A DNA stretch of 64,000 bases from Penium margaritaceum (GCA_023375785.1 SZWC01003917.1:12627-76626); one strand, 5' to 3'. Counted from the first letter of the stretch, positions 52,918 to 63,628 are shown. The notes: generated by a model not told the origin, from the sequence alone. Made by a program: numbers and translations.

Positions 52918-54623
52918 AGACCATGCACGATGACCAACCAAAGTAGGCATACGTCACTGACCATGAGCAAATAATGTCACAAAGTGTGGTGAACTTTAAC
53001 AACTCATAACACGAGTCATCAATGGTCAGGGTGGAAGATAATGGTTTGAGCATACTAGTTATTGACTAGCAAGTACGAATACCTTCAATATGTAGTGGAA
53101 AAATGTGGCTCCAATGCACAGTGACCAACCAAAGTATGCATATATCACTAACCATGACCAAAAAACTTCACTTCATGTGGTCAACGTTGAAAACACATAA
53201 CACGAGTCACAAATGGTCAGAGGGGAAAACAATGGGTTGGGAACACTAGTTATCAACTAGCAAGTACAAGGACCTTCAATAAGCAGTGGCACGGTATGGC
53301 TAGCGTGCACAGTGACCAACCAAAGGGATGCATACGTGACTGACTACGACCGAATAAGTCCACTATGTGTGGTGAACATTGACAACTCATAACACGAGTC
53401 ACAAATGGTCAGAGGGATAGACAATGGTTTAAGAAGCATATGTATTGACTAGAAAGGACAAAGAACTTCAATACGTAGTGGCACGGTGTGGCTAATATGC
53501 GCACTTAACAACCAAACTAGGCATATGTCACTGATCATGACCACAGAATTTCAATATGGGTGGTCAATGTTGACCAACCATAACAGGAGTCACAAACGTT
53601 TAGGATAGGAAACAATGCTATGGGAATATCGGTTCTCAACTACCAAGTACAATGACCTTCAGTGAGTAGTAGCACGGTGTGACTACCATGCGCAATGACC
53701 GACCAAAAGTAAGCATATGTACTGCCTTTGACCAAAGAAATCCTCTGTGTGTGGTCAACGTTGACAACTCATGATACGAGTCACAAATGGTCTGAGGGGG
53801 AAAAATGGTTTGGGAACACCAAGTATCAAATAGCAAGCACAAGGGGCTTCAATACGCTGTGGCACGGTGTGGACACCATGCACGATGACCAACCAAAGTA
53901 GGCATATGTCACTGATCATGCCCAAATAATGTCACTAAGTGTGGTAAACTTTGACAACTCATAACACGAGTCACAAATGGTCAGGGTGGTAGACAATGGT
54001 TTGTGAATACTAGGTATCGACTAGCAAGTACAAATACCTTCGATATGTGGCTTAAATGCACAGTGACCAACCAAAGTATGCATATGTCACTAACCATGAC
54101 CGACAAATTTCACTTGATGTGGTCAACGATGAAAACGCATAACACGAGTCACAAATGGTCAGAGGGGAAAATAATGGGTTGGGAACACTAGTTATCAACT
54201 AGCAAGTACAAAGACCTTCAACAAGCAGTGGCACCGTATTGCTAGCGTGCACAGTGACGAACCAAAGGATGCATACGTCACTGACTACGGCCAAATACGT
54301 CCACTATGTGTGGTCAATATTGACAACTCATAGCACCAGTCACAAATGGTCAGAGGGAGAGACAATGGTTTGGGAAGCCTATGTATTGACTAGAAAGGAC
54401 AAATAACTTCTATACGTAATGGCACGGTGTGGCTAATATGCACACCAAACAATCAAACTAGGCATATGTCACTAATCATGACTAGAGAATTTCAATATGG
54501 ATGGTCAACGTTGACCAACCATAACACGAGTCACAAACGGTCAGGACAGGAAACAATGCTATAGGAATATTGGTGCTCAACTACCAAGTACAATGACCTT
54601 CAGTCAGTAGTAGCACGGTCTGG

Positions 54624-54813
54624 CTACCATTCACAATGACCGACCAAAGTAGGCATATGTACTGCATTTGACCAAAGAAATCTGATGTGTGTGGTCAACG
54701 TTCACAACTCATAATACAAGTAAAAAATGGGCAGAGGGAGAAACAATGGTTTGGGAATACTTGGTATCGACTAGCAAGTACAAATACCTTCGTTAAGTGG
54801 TGGCACGGTGTGG
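54624..54813 (+). repeat. hybrid satellite monomer B/F
   Basis: First half B (gaccgaccaaagtaggcata), second half F (caagtaaaaaatgggcagag). The switch lies between gtggtcaacgtt and cataatacaag, just before the box. It is followed by a G monomer with an insert fragment. Confidence 0.82.
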
Positions 54814-54891
54814 CTACCATGCACAATGACCAACCAAAGTATTCTTGTATGACTGAATATCGTAAAAAGAGTTTCACTATGTGTTGTCAAC

Positions 54892-54999
54892 TTTCCTTCT
54901 TACGGCTGGTCAATCGGAGCAATGGTTGAGAGGTTAATCAAGCTCGAAGTTGCAAAGTTTGAAATATCGTCTGCGTCAAATTTTTACGAATAAACTAAA
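54892..54999 (+). mobile_element. SINE-like insert, 5' fragment at left edge of the 18-bp array
   Basis: The left ~108 bp of the insert, ending cgaataaactaaa, after which ctccctgtcgcaaatcaa units start without transition. This is within a few bases of where the 9117-9248 fragment ends. Confidence 0.82.
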
Positions 55000-55613
55000 C
55001 TCCCTGTCGCAAATCAACTCCCCGTCGCAAATCAACACCTTGTCGCAAATCAACTCCCTGTCGCAAATCAACTCCCTGTCCCAAATCAACTGCATGTCGC
55101 AAATCAACTCCCTGTCGCAAATCAACTGCCTGTCGCAAATCAAATCCCTGTCGCAAATCAACTCCATGTCGCAAATAAACTCCCTGTTACAAATCAATTC
55201 CTGTTGCAAAGAAAATCCCTGTCGCAAATCGACAGCCTGTCACAAATCAACTTCCTGTTGTAAATCAACTTCCTGTTGCAAATCAATTCTCCGTCGTAAA
55301 TTAACTCCCCATTGTAAATCAATGCCCTAGCACAAATCAACCCACATCGCAAATCAACTGGTTGCAAATCAACCCCCGGTCGTAAATCAGGTCCACGTTG
55401 CAGATCATCTACTTATTGCAAACCAACTCTCGGTCGAAAAATAAACTTGCGTTGCAAATCAACTCCCAGTCGCAAATCAACTCCCGTCTCAAATCAACTC
55501 ACTGCACACACTAATTTCCTATCCCAAATCATCCCCCCGTTGTAAATCAAATCCCGGTCGCAGACCAACTACCTGTCATTCATCAACTCTCCGTAAAAAA
55601 CGGACACAAGTCA
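55000..55613 (+). repeat. 18-bp minisatellite
   Basis: Tandem 18-bp unit ctccctgtcgcaaatcaa, regular to about 55200 and then increasingly diverged with length changes to about 55613. The unit shares GTCGCAAATC with the right part of the neighbouring insert family. The open frames (SLSQIN repeats) only reflect an 18-bp unit without stops. Confidence 0.92.
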
Positions 55614-56380
55614 ACTGGTTGTGGAGTGGTGCGAACTGGTTCCGGATTGGTGCGAACTGGTTGCGGAGTGGTCCGAACTGGTTGCGGAGTGGTCCGAACT
55701 GGTTGCGGAGTGGTGCGAACTGGTTGCGGAGTGGTCTGAACAGGTTGCGGAGTGGTCCGAGCTGGTTGCGGAGTGGTGCGAACTGGTTGCGGAGTGGTCC
55801 GAACTGGTTGCGGAGTGGTCCGAACTGGTTGCGGAGTGGTCCGAACTGGTTGCGGAGTGGTGCGAACTGGTTGCGGAGTGGTGCGAGCTGGTTGCGGAGT
55901 GGTGCGAACTGGTTGTGGAGTGGTCCGAACTGGTTGCGGAGTGGTGCGAACTGGTTGCGGGGTGGTGCGAACTGGTTGCGGAGTGGTGCGAACCGTTTGC
56001 GGAGTGGTGCGAACTGGTTGGGGAGTGGTGCGAATTGGTTGTGGAGAGGTGCGAAATGGCTAAGGAGTGGTGCAAACTGGCTGTGGAGTGGTGCAAACTG
56101 GCTGCGGAGTGGTGCAATCTGGCTGTGGAGTGGTGCGAATGACTGCGAAGTGGTGGGAACTGGTTGCGGAGTGGTGCGAACTGGGCACAGAGTGGTGGGA
56201 ACTGGTTGCGGAGTGGTGCAAAATGTTTGCGGAGTGGTGCGAACTGGTTTGGGAGTGGTGCAAATTGGTTGCAGAGAGGTGCGAACTGGCTGCGGAGAGG
56301 TGCGGATTGGCTGCGGAGTGGTGCGAATTGGCCCTAGAGTGGTGCAAACTGGCTGTGGAAAGGTGCGAACTGGCTGTATG
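55614..56380 (+). repeat. 21-bp minisatellite, type a
   Basis: About 36 units of 21 bp with core ggttgcggagtggtgcgaac; units near 56.05-56.38 kb are more diverged (ctggctgtgg, gagaggtgc). Because 21 is divisible by three, several frames stay open for the whole array (heptads such as GANWLRS, CELVAEW and VRTGCGV). No start context, splice pattern or domain supports a protein. Confidence 0.94.
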
Positions 56381-59048
56381 AAGCAAAGTGGGACGCTCTA
56401 CTGGCAAAGTGTGATGCTCTAGTACCAAAGTATGAAGCTCTAGGGCCAAAGTGTGACGCTATAGTGCCAAACTGTGACGATCTAGTGCCAAAGTGTGACG
56501 TTATAGTGCCAACGTGTGAAGGTATAGTGGCAAAGTGTGATGCTTGTGTGCCAAACGTGTGACGCTCTAGTGCCAAAGTGTTATGCTCTAGTGCCAAAGT
56601 GTGACGCTCAATGCCAACGTTTTGAGCTCTACTGCCAAAGTGTGATGCTCTAGTGCCAAAGTGTGACGCTATACTGCCAAAATGTGACGCTCTAGTGCCA
56701 AAGTGTGGAGGTATAGTGCCATACTGTGATTCTCTAGTGCTAAAGTGTGACGCTCTAGTGCCAAAGTGTGACGCTCTAGTGCCAACGTGTGACGCTCTAG
56801 TGCCAAAGTGTGATTCTCTAGTGCCAAAGTGTGATGCTCTAGTGCCAAAGTATAACGCTCTAGTACCAAAGTGTGACGCTCTAGTGCCAACGTCTGACTC
56901 TCTAGTTCCAAAGTGTGACACTCTATTGCCAGAGTGTGACTCTCTGGTGCCAAAATGTGACTCTCTAGTGCCAAAATTCCAGACTATAGTGCCAAAGTGA
57001 TACGCTGTAGTGCCAAAGTGTGACACTATAGTGCCAAAGTGTGACGCTCTAGTTCCGTGGAGTAACGCTCTTGTGCCAGAGTGTGAAGCTCTAGTGCCAA
57101 AGTGTGATGCTCTAGTGCCAATGTGTGACGCTCTAGTGTCAAAGTGTGACGCTCTAGTGCCAAAGTGTGGAACTCCAGTGCCAAATTGTGACGCTCTAGT
57201 GCCAAGGTGTGAAGGTCTAGTGCCAAAGTGTGATGCTCAAGTGCCAAAGTGTGATGCTCTTGTGCCAAAGTGTGACTGTCGAGTGCCAATGTGTGACGCT
57301 TTAGTACAAAAGTGTGACGCTCTAGTGTCAAAGTGTGACGCTCTACTGCCCAAGTGTGACGCTCTAGTGCCAAAGTATGAAGGTCAAGTGCCAAAGTGTT
57401 ACGCTATAGTACGAAAGTGTGAAGCGCTAGTGCCAAAGTGTGACGCTCTAGTGCCAAATTGTCACGCTCTAGTGCTAAAGTGTGATGCTATAGTGCCAGA
57501 GTGTGAGTGACGCTATAGTGCCAAAGTGTGACGCTCTAGTGCCAACGTGTGACGTTCTTGTGCCAAAGTGCGAGGCTCTAGTGCCATAGTTTGAAACTCT
57601 AGTGCCAAAGTGTGATACTCTAGTGCCAAAGTGTGATTCTCTAGTGCCTAAGTGTGATGCTGTAGTGCTAAAGTTTGACGCTCTAGTGCCAAAGTTTGAA
57701 GCTCTAGTGCCAAAGTGTGACGCTCTAGTGCCAAGGTGGTACACTCTAGTGCCAAGGTGTGACGCTCTTGCGCCAAAGTATGAATCTCAGGTGCCAAAGT
57801 GTGACGCTCTGGTGCCAAGGTGTGACGCTCTAGTACCAAAGCGTGAGGCTCTAGTACCAAAGTGTGACGCTCTAGTTCCAAAGTGCAAGACTTTATTGCA
57901 AATGTGTGACGCTCTAGTGCCAAAGTGTGACGCTCTAGTGCCAAAGCTTGAAACTAAGGTGCTAAAGTTTGAGGCTCTAGTGCCAAAGTGTGACACTCTA
58001 GTGCCAAAGTGTGACGCTCTAGTGCCAAAGTTCGTAACTATAGTTCTGAAGTGTGACACTCTAGTGCCAAATTGTGACGCTCTAGTGCCAAAGTGTGACT
58101 CTCCCGCGCCTAAGTGTGACGCTCTAGTGCCAAAGTGTGAAGCTCTACTGCCAAAGTGTGACGCTATAGTACTAATGCGTGAAGGTCTAGTGCCACAGTG
58201 TGACGCTCTAGTGCCAAAGTGTGAAGCGCTAGTGCTAGACTGTGTCGCTCTAGTGCCAACGTGTGACGCTCTAGTGCCAGAGTGTGACGCTCTAGTGCCA
58301 AAGTGTAATGCTCTAGTGCAAAAGTGTGACGCTTTAGTCCCAAAGTGTGACGCTCTTGTGCCAAAGGACGACGCTCTAGTACCAAAGTGTGACGGTGTAG
58401 TGCCAAAGTGTGATGCTCTAGTGCCAAAGTATGATGCTCTTGTGCCAAAGTGTGAAGCTCTAGTGCCAAAGTGTGAAGGTCTTGTGTCAAAATGTGATGC
58501 TCTAGTGCCAATGTGTGACGCTCTAGTGCCAAAGTTCAAAACTCGAGTGCCAGCATGTGATGCTCTAGTGCCAATGTGTGACGCTCTAGTGCCAAAGTTT
58601 GAAGCTCTAGTTCTCAAGTGTGACGCTCTAGTGCCAAAGTGTGAAGCTCTAGTGCCAAAGTATGACGCTCTAGTGCCAAAGTGTGAAGCTCTAGTGCCAA
58701 AGTGTGATGCTCAAGTACCAAAGTATGACGCTCTAGTGCCAACGTGTGACGCTGTAGTTCCAAACTGGGACGCTCTAGTGCCAGAGTGTGACGCTCTAGT
58801 ACCAACGTATGAAGCGCCAGTGCCAAAGTGTGACTCTCACGTGCCAAAGTGTGACGCTCTAGTGCCAAAGTGTGACGTTCTAGTGCCAAAGTGTGAAGGT
58901 ATAGGGCCAAAGTGGGATGCTCTAGTGCCAAATGTGTGACGCTCTAGTGCCAAAGTGTGACGCTCTAGTGCCAAATTGTGACGCTCTAATGCCAACGTTT
59001 GGAGCTCTAGTGCCAACGTGTGATGCTCTAGTGCCAAAGTGTGACTCT
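56381..59048 (+). repeat. 21-bp minisatellite, type b, main part
   Basis: About 127 units of 21 bp, starting gtgccaaagtgtgac and ending gctcta. The unit has three stop-free frames (heptads VPKCDAL on +, RASHFGT and ERHTLAL on -). The + frame is unbroken at 57602-58939 (445 codons, counting from an alternative start). Units vary at many positions and no longer-range periodicity is obvious by eye. A hAT fragment interrupts the array at 59049. Confidence 0.95.
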
Positions 59049-59049
59049 G

Positions 59050-60168
59050 AAGGTGGCACAGGCGCAGGTCAACTTTGCACTGGGTCGGCTGGAGCACAGG
59101 TGGACCAAGGACATGGCTTTCCCACTCTATGCCGCAGCAAGGCGCCTGCACCCGGAGCATTTTGGCAATGACTTGTCAACATGCTCAACCACCATGCAGG
59201 CATTGGATTCCGTGGTTGATGCTTTGGTGCCAGAGGAGAAGCATGATGACATCATGCAGCAGACTGGAGCTTTACAGAGGGGACAGGTCATGCTCGAGGC
59301 CAACCCACTCATCACTCCCTGCAAGACTGCTAAAGCTTGTGCTCCTGTGGCCAACGTGAAGTGCAGGACGATGATTGATGTGGAGTGGCACGTCAACCAC
59401 ATGAGCTACTTGCCTGTGCTCAGAGACCTTGCTCTCAAAGTGCCTCAACCATGCTCATCTTCTGAATGTGAGCGTGTATTTTCAACGCATGAGCTCATAC
59501 ACACAGCCAGGAGAACCCGCCTCAATGTGAGCACTTTGGAGCTCCTCGTGCGCTGCAATGTGCGCCTTTGGAAGCAGTACGGGCGCACAAGAAGGAGGGC
59601 GGCAGCAAACATTGCAGCAACAGCAGTATAGTCCGAGGCTGAGGGGGAGGACAGTGAGGACAACGGGAAGATCATGGATGAAGAGGCCGAGCTCCTGAGT
59701 GAACCCGAGAGTGATGGAGAGAGTGGCGATGAGGAGGGGGAGGATGAGGAGGAGCAGTTGGTTATAGGTGGGGAGGACGATGATGTGGTGGAAGTGCTGG
59801 CAAGTGTTAGGACCATGAGTGAGCTACCAGGCCTGCCTCATGCACGCACAGTCCGCGTCCGTGAACAAGAGAAAGTGCAAGCTCCAGCTGGTGGACAGGG
59901 TGGCACAGGAGTGGAGGAGGATGTAGAGGAGGAGGAGGAGGAAGATGGTGCTGGTTCAGCCACTACTGCCGCAGAGGGAGAATGTACTGTAGGGGGAGAA
60001 TCTACTGCAGCAGGCAGAGCCGCTGCAGCTTTAACCACCACACCTGCATCAACTGCTGACAATGCAGCTCCTGCTAGTGGAAACTGGCATAACAAGCGTG
60101 GTTCAGGTGCAGGGGGCACAACAGCTGTAGCAAAGGCCTCAAAGCGTGTCCAGCGGTCAAAGAAGTAG
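59050..60168 (+). pseudogene. hAT transposase C-terminal region with in-frame stop
   Basis: hAT transposases cut and paste their element; the conserved C-terminal region mediates dimerisation. Numbering residues from 59041: HRWTKDMAFPLYAAARRLHPEHF (about 19-41, broken here as HRW, PLYAAARRLHP, EHF) resembles the RW...PLhAAayyLnP motif of the family. W116 and SSSECERVFS (139-148) match the W...SS.CER.FS core, and LELLVRCNVRLW (166-177) the closing helix. The frame meets TAG at 59629-59631, continues open in the same frame for 178 codons, and ends at 60166-60168. That continuation is an acidic tail (EPESDGESGDEEGEDEEE, then a Glu-rich stretch and Ala/Thr-rich segment) ending in basic KRVQRSKK. 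The DDE catalytic and zinc-finger regions are missing, so it cannot be functional. The element family is confident; its host range is not. Confidence 0.85.
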
Positions 60169-60550
60169 GCATAGGACTGTAGCCTATCATTGCTTGCTAG
60201 GTCTTCTCCATTGTACTTCTTTCCTTCATTACAATCAATGACCACCATTCTCTTTCCAGCCATGACATGTGTTCACTTTCAATGAGCCATAGCTTGTGGA
60301 ATGATTCATGGTGCATTGTGTGAGAAATAACAAGTGTGCAAGTGCATGTGAACACTGCAGCACTGTGCACAATGTATGCAAATTTGCCTAAGTGTAATGT
60401 GACTAAGAGCTACAAAAGACATGTCATGAAAAAAGGGCAAAATTTGAGGTCTACATTGTGTTTTGAGAGTGACATAGTAAACGATCCTCCTGAGATTTCC
60501 CACATTTCTCATGTGTTGGACTGTGAAAATGACCCCCCCCCCGGGTTGGT
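60169..60550 (+). other. 3' non-coding part of the hAT element
   Basis: Unique sequence between the transposase stop and the terminal repeats. It includes a run of nine C at about 60533-60541. No further gene, polyadenylation signal or repeat is recognised. Confidence 0.6.
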
Positions 60551-60635
60551 CACATCGAGGTGGCTGTTTATGGCTACATCGATGTGTCGAGGTAGCATCG
60601 ATGTTCGTGGTAGCGTGGTACCAAGGTCAATACTG
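60551..60635 (-). other. hAT right end with CATCGATG subterminal repeats
   Basis: CATCGATG palindromes at 60577-60584 and 60596-60603 are 19 bp apart, with a related catcgagg at 60553-60560 and gtcgagg between them. The outermost bases, read inward on the minus strand, are CAGTATTGACC. Subterminal repeats bound by the transposase are known in hAT elements; the assignment here is inferred. Confidence 0.6.
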
Positions 60636-60867
60636 CTAGTGCCAAAGTGTGAAGCTCTTTTTTCAAAGTGTGACGCTCTAGTGCTAAAGGGTGATGCTCT
60701 ATTGCCAAAGTTCAAAACTCTAGTGCCAACGTGTGATGCTCTAGTGCCAATGTGTGACGCTGTAGAGCCAAAGTGTGACGCTCTCGTTCCAAAGTGTGAC
60801 ACTCTAGTGCCAGAGTGTGAAGCTCTAGTGCCAAAGTGTAACGCTCTGGTGCCAACGTGTGAAGCTG
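60636..60867 (+). repeat. 21-bp minisatellite, type b, part right of the hAT element
   Basis: About eleven more 21-bp units in the same orientation as the main array, so the transposon was inserted into the array. The last unit ends gtgccaacgtgtgaagct and meets satellite at gttatgcg. Confidence 0.93.
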
Positions 60868-60959
60868 TTATGCGTTTTCAACGTTGACCACATGAAGTGA
60901 AATTTGTTGGTCATGGTTAGTGACATATGCATACTTTGGTTGGTCACTGTGCATTGAAG

Positions 60960-61150
60960 CCACATTGTGCCACTACATATTGAAGGTATTTGTACTTTCT
61001 AGTCAATAACTAGTATGCACAAACCATTATATTCCACCCTGACCATTTGTGACTCGTGCTATGCGTTTTCAACGTTGACCACATGAAGTGAAATTTGTTG
61101 GTCATGGTTAGTGACATATGCATACTTTGGTTGGTCACTGTGCATTGAAG
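60960..61150 (-). repeat. hybrid monomer D/C and 190-bp tandem duplication
   Basis: Reading the minus strand, D changes to C at the box near 61037-61061. The 190 bp beginning tgcgttttcaacg at 60871 is repeated almost exactly from 61061. Confidence 0.88.
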
Positions 61151-62904
61151 CCACATTGTGCCACTACATATTGAAGGTATTTGTACTTTCTAGTCAATAA
61201 CTAGTATGCACAAACCATTATATTCCACCCTGACCATTTGTGACTCGTGTTATGAGTTATCAAAGTTTACCACAAATTGTGACATTATTTGCTCATGGTC
61301 AGTGACATATGCCTAATTTGGTTGGTCATCGTGCATGGTCTCCACACCATGCCAAAACGTATTGAATCCCTTGTGCTTGCTATGTGATACTTGGTGTTCC
61401 CAAACCATTGTTTCCCCCTCTGACCATTTGTGTCTCGTATTATGCGTTGTAATCGTTGACCACACACAACGGATTTCTTTGGTCAAAGGCAGTACATATG
61501 CCTACTTTGGTCGGTCATTGTGCATGGAAGCCACACCGTGCTACTACTGACTGAAGATCGTTGTACTTGGTAGTTGAGAACCGATATTCCCATAGCGTTG
61601 TTTCCTCTCCTGACCGTTTGTGACTCGTGTTATGGTTAGTCAACGTTGACCACCCATATTGAAATTCGCTGGTCATGATCAGTGACATATGCCTAGTTTG
61701 GTTGTTTGGTGTGCATATAAGCCACACCGTACCACTGTGTATTGAAGTTCTTTGTCCTTTCTAGTCAATACATAGGCTTCCCAAATCATTGTCTCTCCCT
61801 CTGACCATTTGTGACTCGTGTTATGAGTTGTCAATGTTGACCACACACAGTGGACTTATTCGGTCGTAGTCAGTGACATATGCATCCTTTGGTTGGTCAC
61901 TGTGCACGCTAGCCATACCGTGCCACTGCTTGTTGAGGGTCTTTGTACTTGCTAGTTGATAACTGATGTTCTCAACACATTGTTTTCCCCTCTGACCATT
62001 TGTGACTCGTGCTATGCGTTTTCAACGTTGACCACATGAAGTGAAATTCGTTCGTCATGGTCAGTGACATATGCATACTTTGGTTGGTCACTGTGCATTG
62101 AAGCCACATTGTGCCACTAAATATTAAAAATATTTGTACTTACTAGTCCATAACTAGTATTCACAAGCCATTACCTTCCACCCTGACCATTTGTGAATCG
62201 TGTTGTGAGTTGTCAAAGTTAACCACACTTAGTGACATTATTTGGTCATGGTCAGTGACATATGCCTACTTTGGTTGGTCATCGTGCATGGTCTCCACAC
62301 CGTGCCACAACGTATCGAAGCCCCTTGTGCTTGCTATGTGATACATGGTGTTCCCAAACCATTGTTTCCTCCTCTGACCATTTGTGTCTCGTATTATGCG
62401 TTGTAATCGTTGACCACACACAACGGATTTCTTTGGTCAAAGGCAGTACATATGCCTACTTTGGTCGGTCATTGTGCATGGTAGCCACACCGTACTACTA
62501 CTGACTGAAAGTTGCTGTACCTGGTACTTGAGAAGCGATATTCCCATAGCATTGTTTCCTGTCCTGGCCGTTTGTGACTGGTGTTATGGTTGGTCAATGT
62601 TGACCACCCATGTTGAAATTCCCTGGTCATGATCAGTGACATATGCCTAGTTTGGTTGTTTCGTGTGCATATTAGCCACACCGTGCCACTACGTATTGAA
62701 GTTCTTTGTCCTTTCTAGTCAATACATAGGCTTCCCAAACCATTGTCTCTCCCTCTGACCATTTGTGACTTGTGTTATGAGTTGTCAATGTTGACCACAC
62801 ATAGTGGACTTATTCGGTCGTAGTCAGTGACGTATGCATCCTTTGGTTGGTCACTGTGCACGCTAGCCATACCGTGCCACTGCTTGTTGAAGGTCTTTGT
62901 ACTT

Positions 62905-62905
62905 N
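62905..62905. other. single-N contig join
   Basis: On the minus strand an A monomer (ggttctcaacta) joins the tail of a D monomer (aagtacaaagacc) in phase. A starts on either side are 381 bp apart, against 954 expected, so exactly three monomers (~573 bp) appear to be missing. Confidence 0.8.
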
Positions 62906-63438
62906 TAGTTGAGAACCGATATTCCCATAGCATTGTTTCCTCTCCTGACCGTTTGTGACTCGTGTTATGGTTGGTCAACGTTGACCACCCATATTGAAAT
63001 TCTCTGGTCATGATCAGTGACATATGCCTAGTTTGGTTGTTTCGTGTGCATATTAGCCACACCGTGCCACTACGTATTGAAGTTCTTTGTCCTTTCTAGT
63101 CAATACATAGGCTTCCCAAACCATTGTCTCTCCCTCTGACCATTTGTGACTTGTGTTATGAGTTGTCAATGTTGACCACACATAGTGGACGTTTTTGGCC
63201 GTACTGAGTGACGTATGCATCCTTTGGTTGGTCACTGTGCACGCTAGCCATACGCTGCCACTGCTTGTTGAAGGTCTTTGTACTTGCTTGTTGATAACTA
63301 GTGTTCCCAACCCATTGTTTTCCCCTATGACCATTTGTGACTCGTGTTAAGCGTTTTCAACGTTGACCACATGAAGTGAAATTTGCTGGTCATGGTTAGT
63401 GACATATGCATACTTTGGTTTGTTAATGTGCATTGAAG

Positions 63439-63628
63439 CCACATTGTGCCACTACATATTGAAGGCATTTGTACTTGCCAGTCGATGCCTAGTATTGAAA
63501 AACCATTATCTACCACTCTGACCATTTGTGACTCGTATTATGAGTTGTCAACGTTGACAACACACAGCGGATTTCTTTGGTCAAAGGCAGCACATATGCC
63601 TACTCTGGTCGGTCATTGTGCATGGTAG
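63439..63628 (-). repeat. hybrid satellite monomer B/C
   Basis: On the minus strand, B up to cgagtcacaaatggtcag (about 63517-63541), then C (gtggtagataatgg). It gives a four-monomer unit of 763 bp between A starts 63819 and 63056. Confidence 0.83.

Larger units (their letters stand above)
50602..54891 (+). repeat. satellite block before the composite minisatellites
   Basis: A starts at 51391, 52545, 53490 and 54433. The 1154-bp interval has six monomers (D/C hybrid). F/B and B/F hybrids at 52727 and 54624 show that F joined both to and from B. It ends in the left part of a G monomer. Confidence 0.92.
59049..60635 (+). mobile_element. hAT DNA transposon, 5'-truncated
   Basis: A clearly different, more GC-rich sequence flanked on both sides by the type b minisatellite. 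It holds the 3' part of a hAT transposase gene, about 470 bp of 3' non-coding DNA and an apparent right terminus. The left terminus and the N-terminal and catalytic parts of the gene are absent: the minisatellite joins the coding region directly. The reverse complement of the right end reads CAGTATTGACC, which fits the CAG start common in hAT terminal inverted repeats. The next eight bases, ctagtgcc, are a possible target-site duplication that cannot be confirmed without the left end. Confidence 0.8.

Noticed and set aside
56334-58931. Minus-strand frames of SHFGTRA and ERHTLAL heptads
   Set aside because: They are the other stop-free frames of the same 21-bp unit; several frames being open together argues for unit expansion and not for coding.
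59674-60168. Separate acidic protein gene
   Set aside because: It is in the same frame as the hAT coding region and separated only by one TAG; it is better read as the transposase tail.
59838-60263. 141-codon minus-strand open frame opposite the acidic tail
   Set aside because: Low-complexity Ser/Ala/Pro-rich antisense of a Glu-rich coding stretch with no domain.
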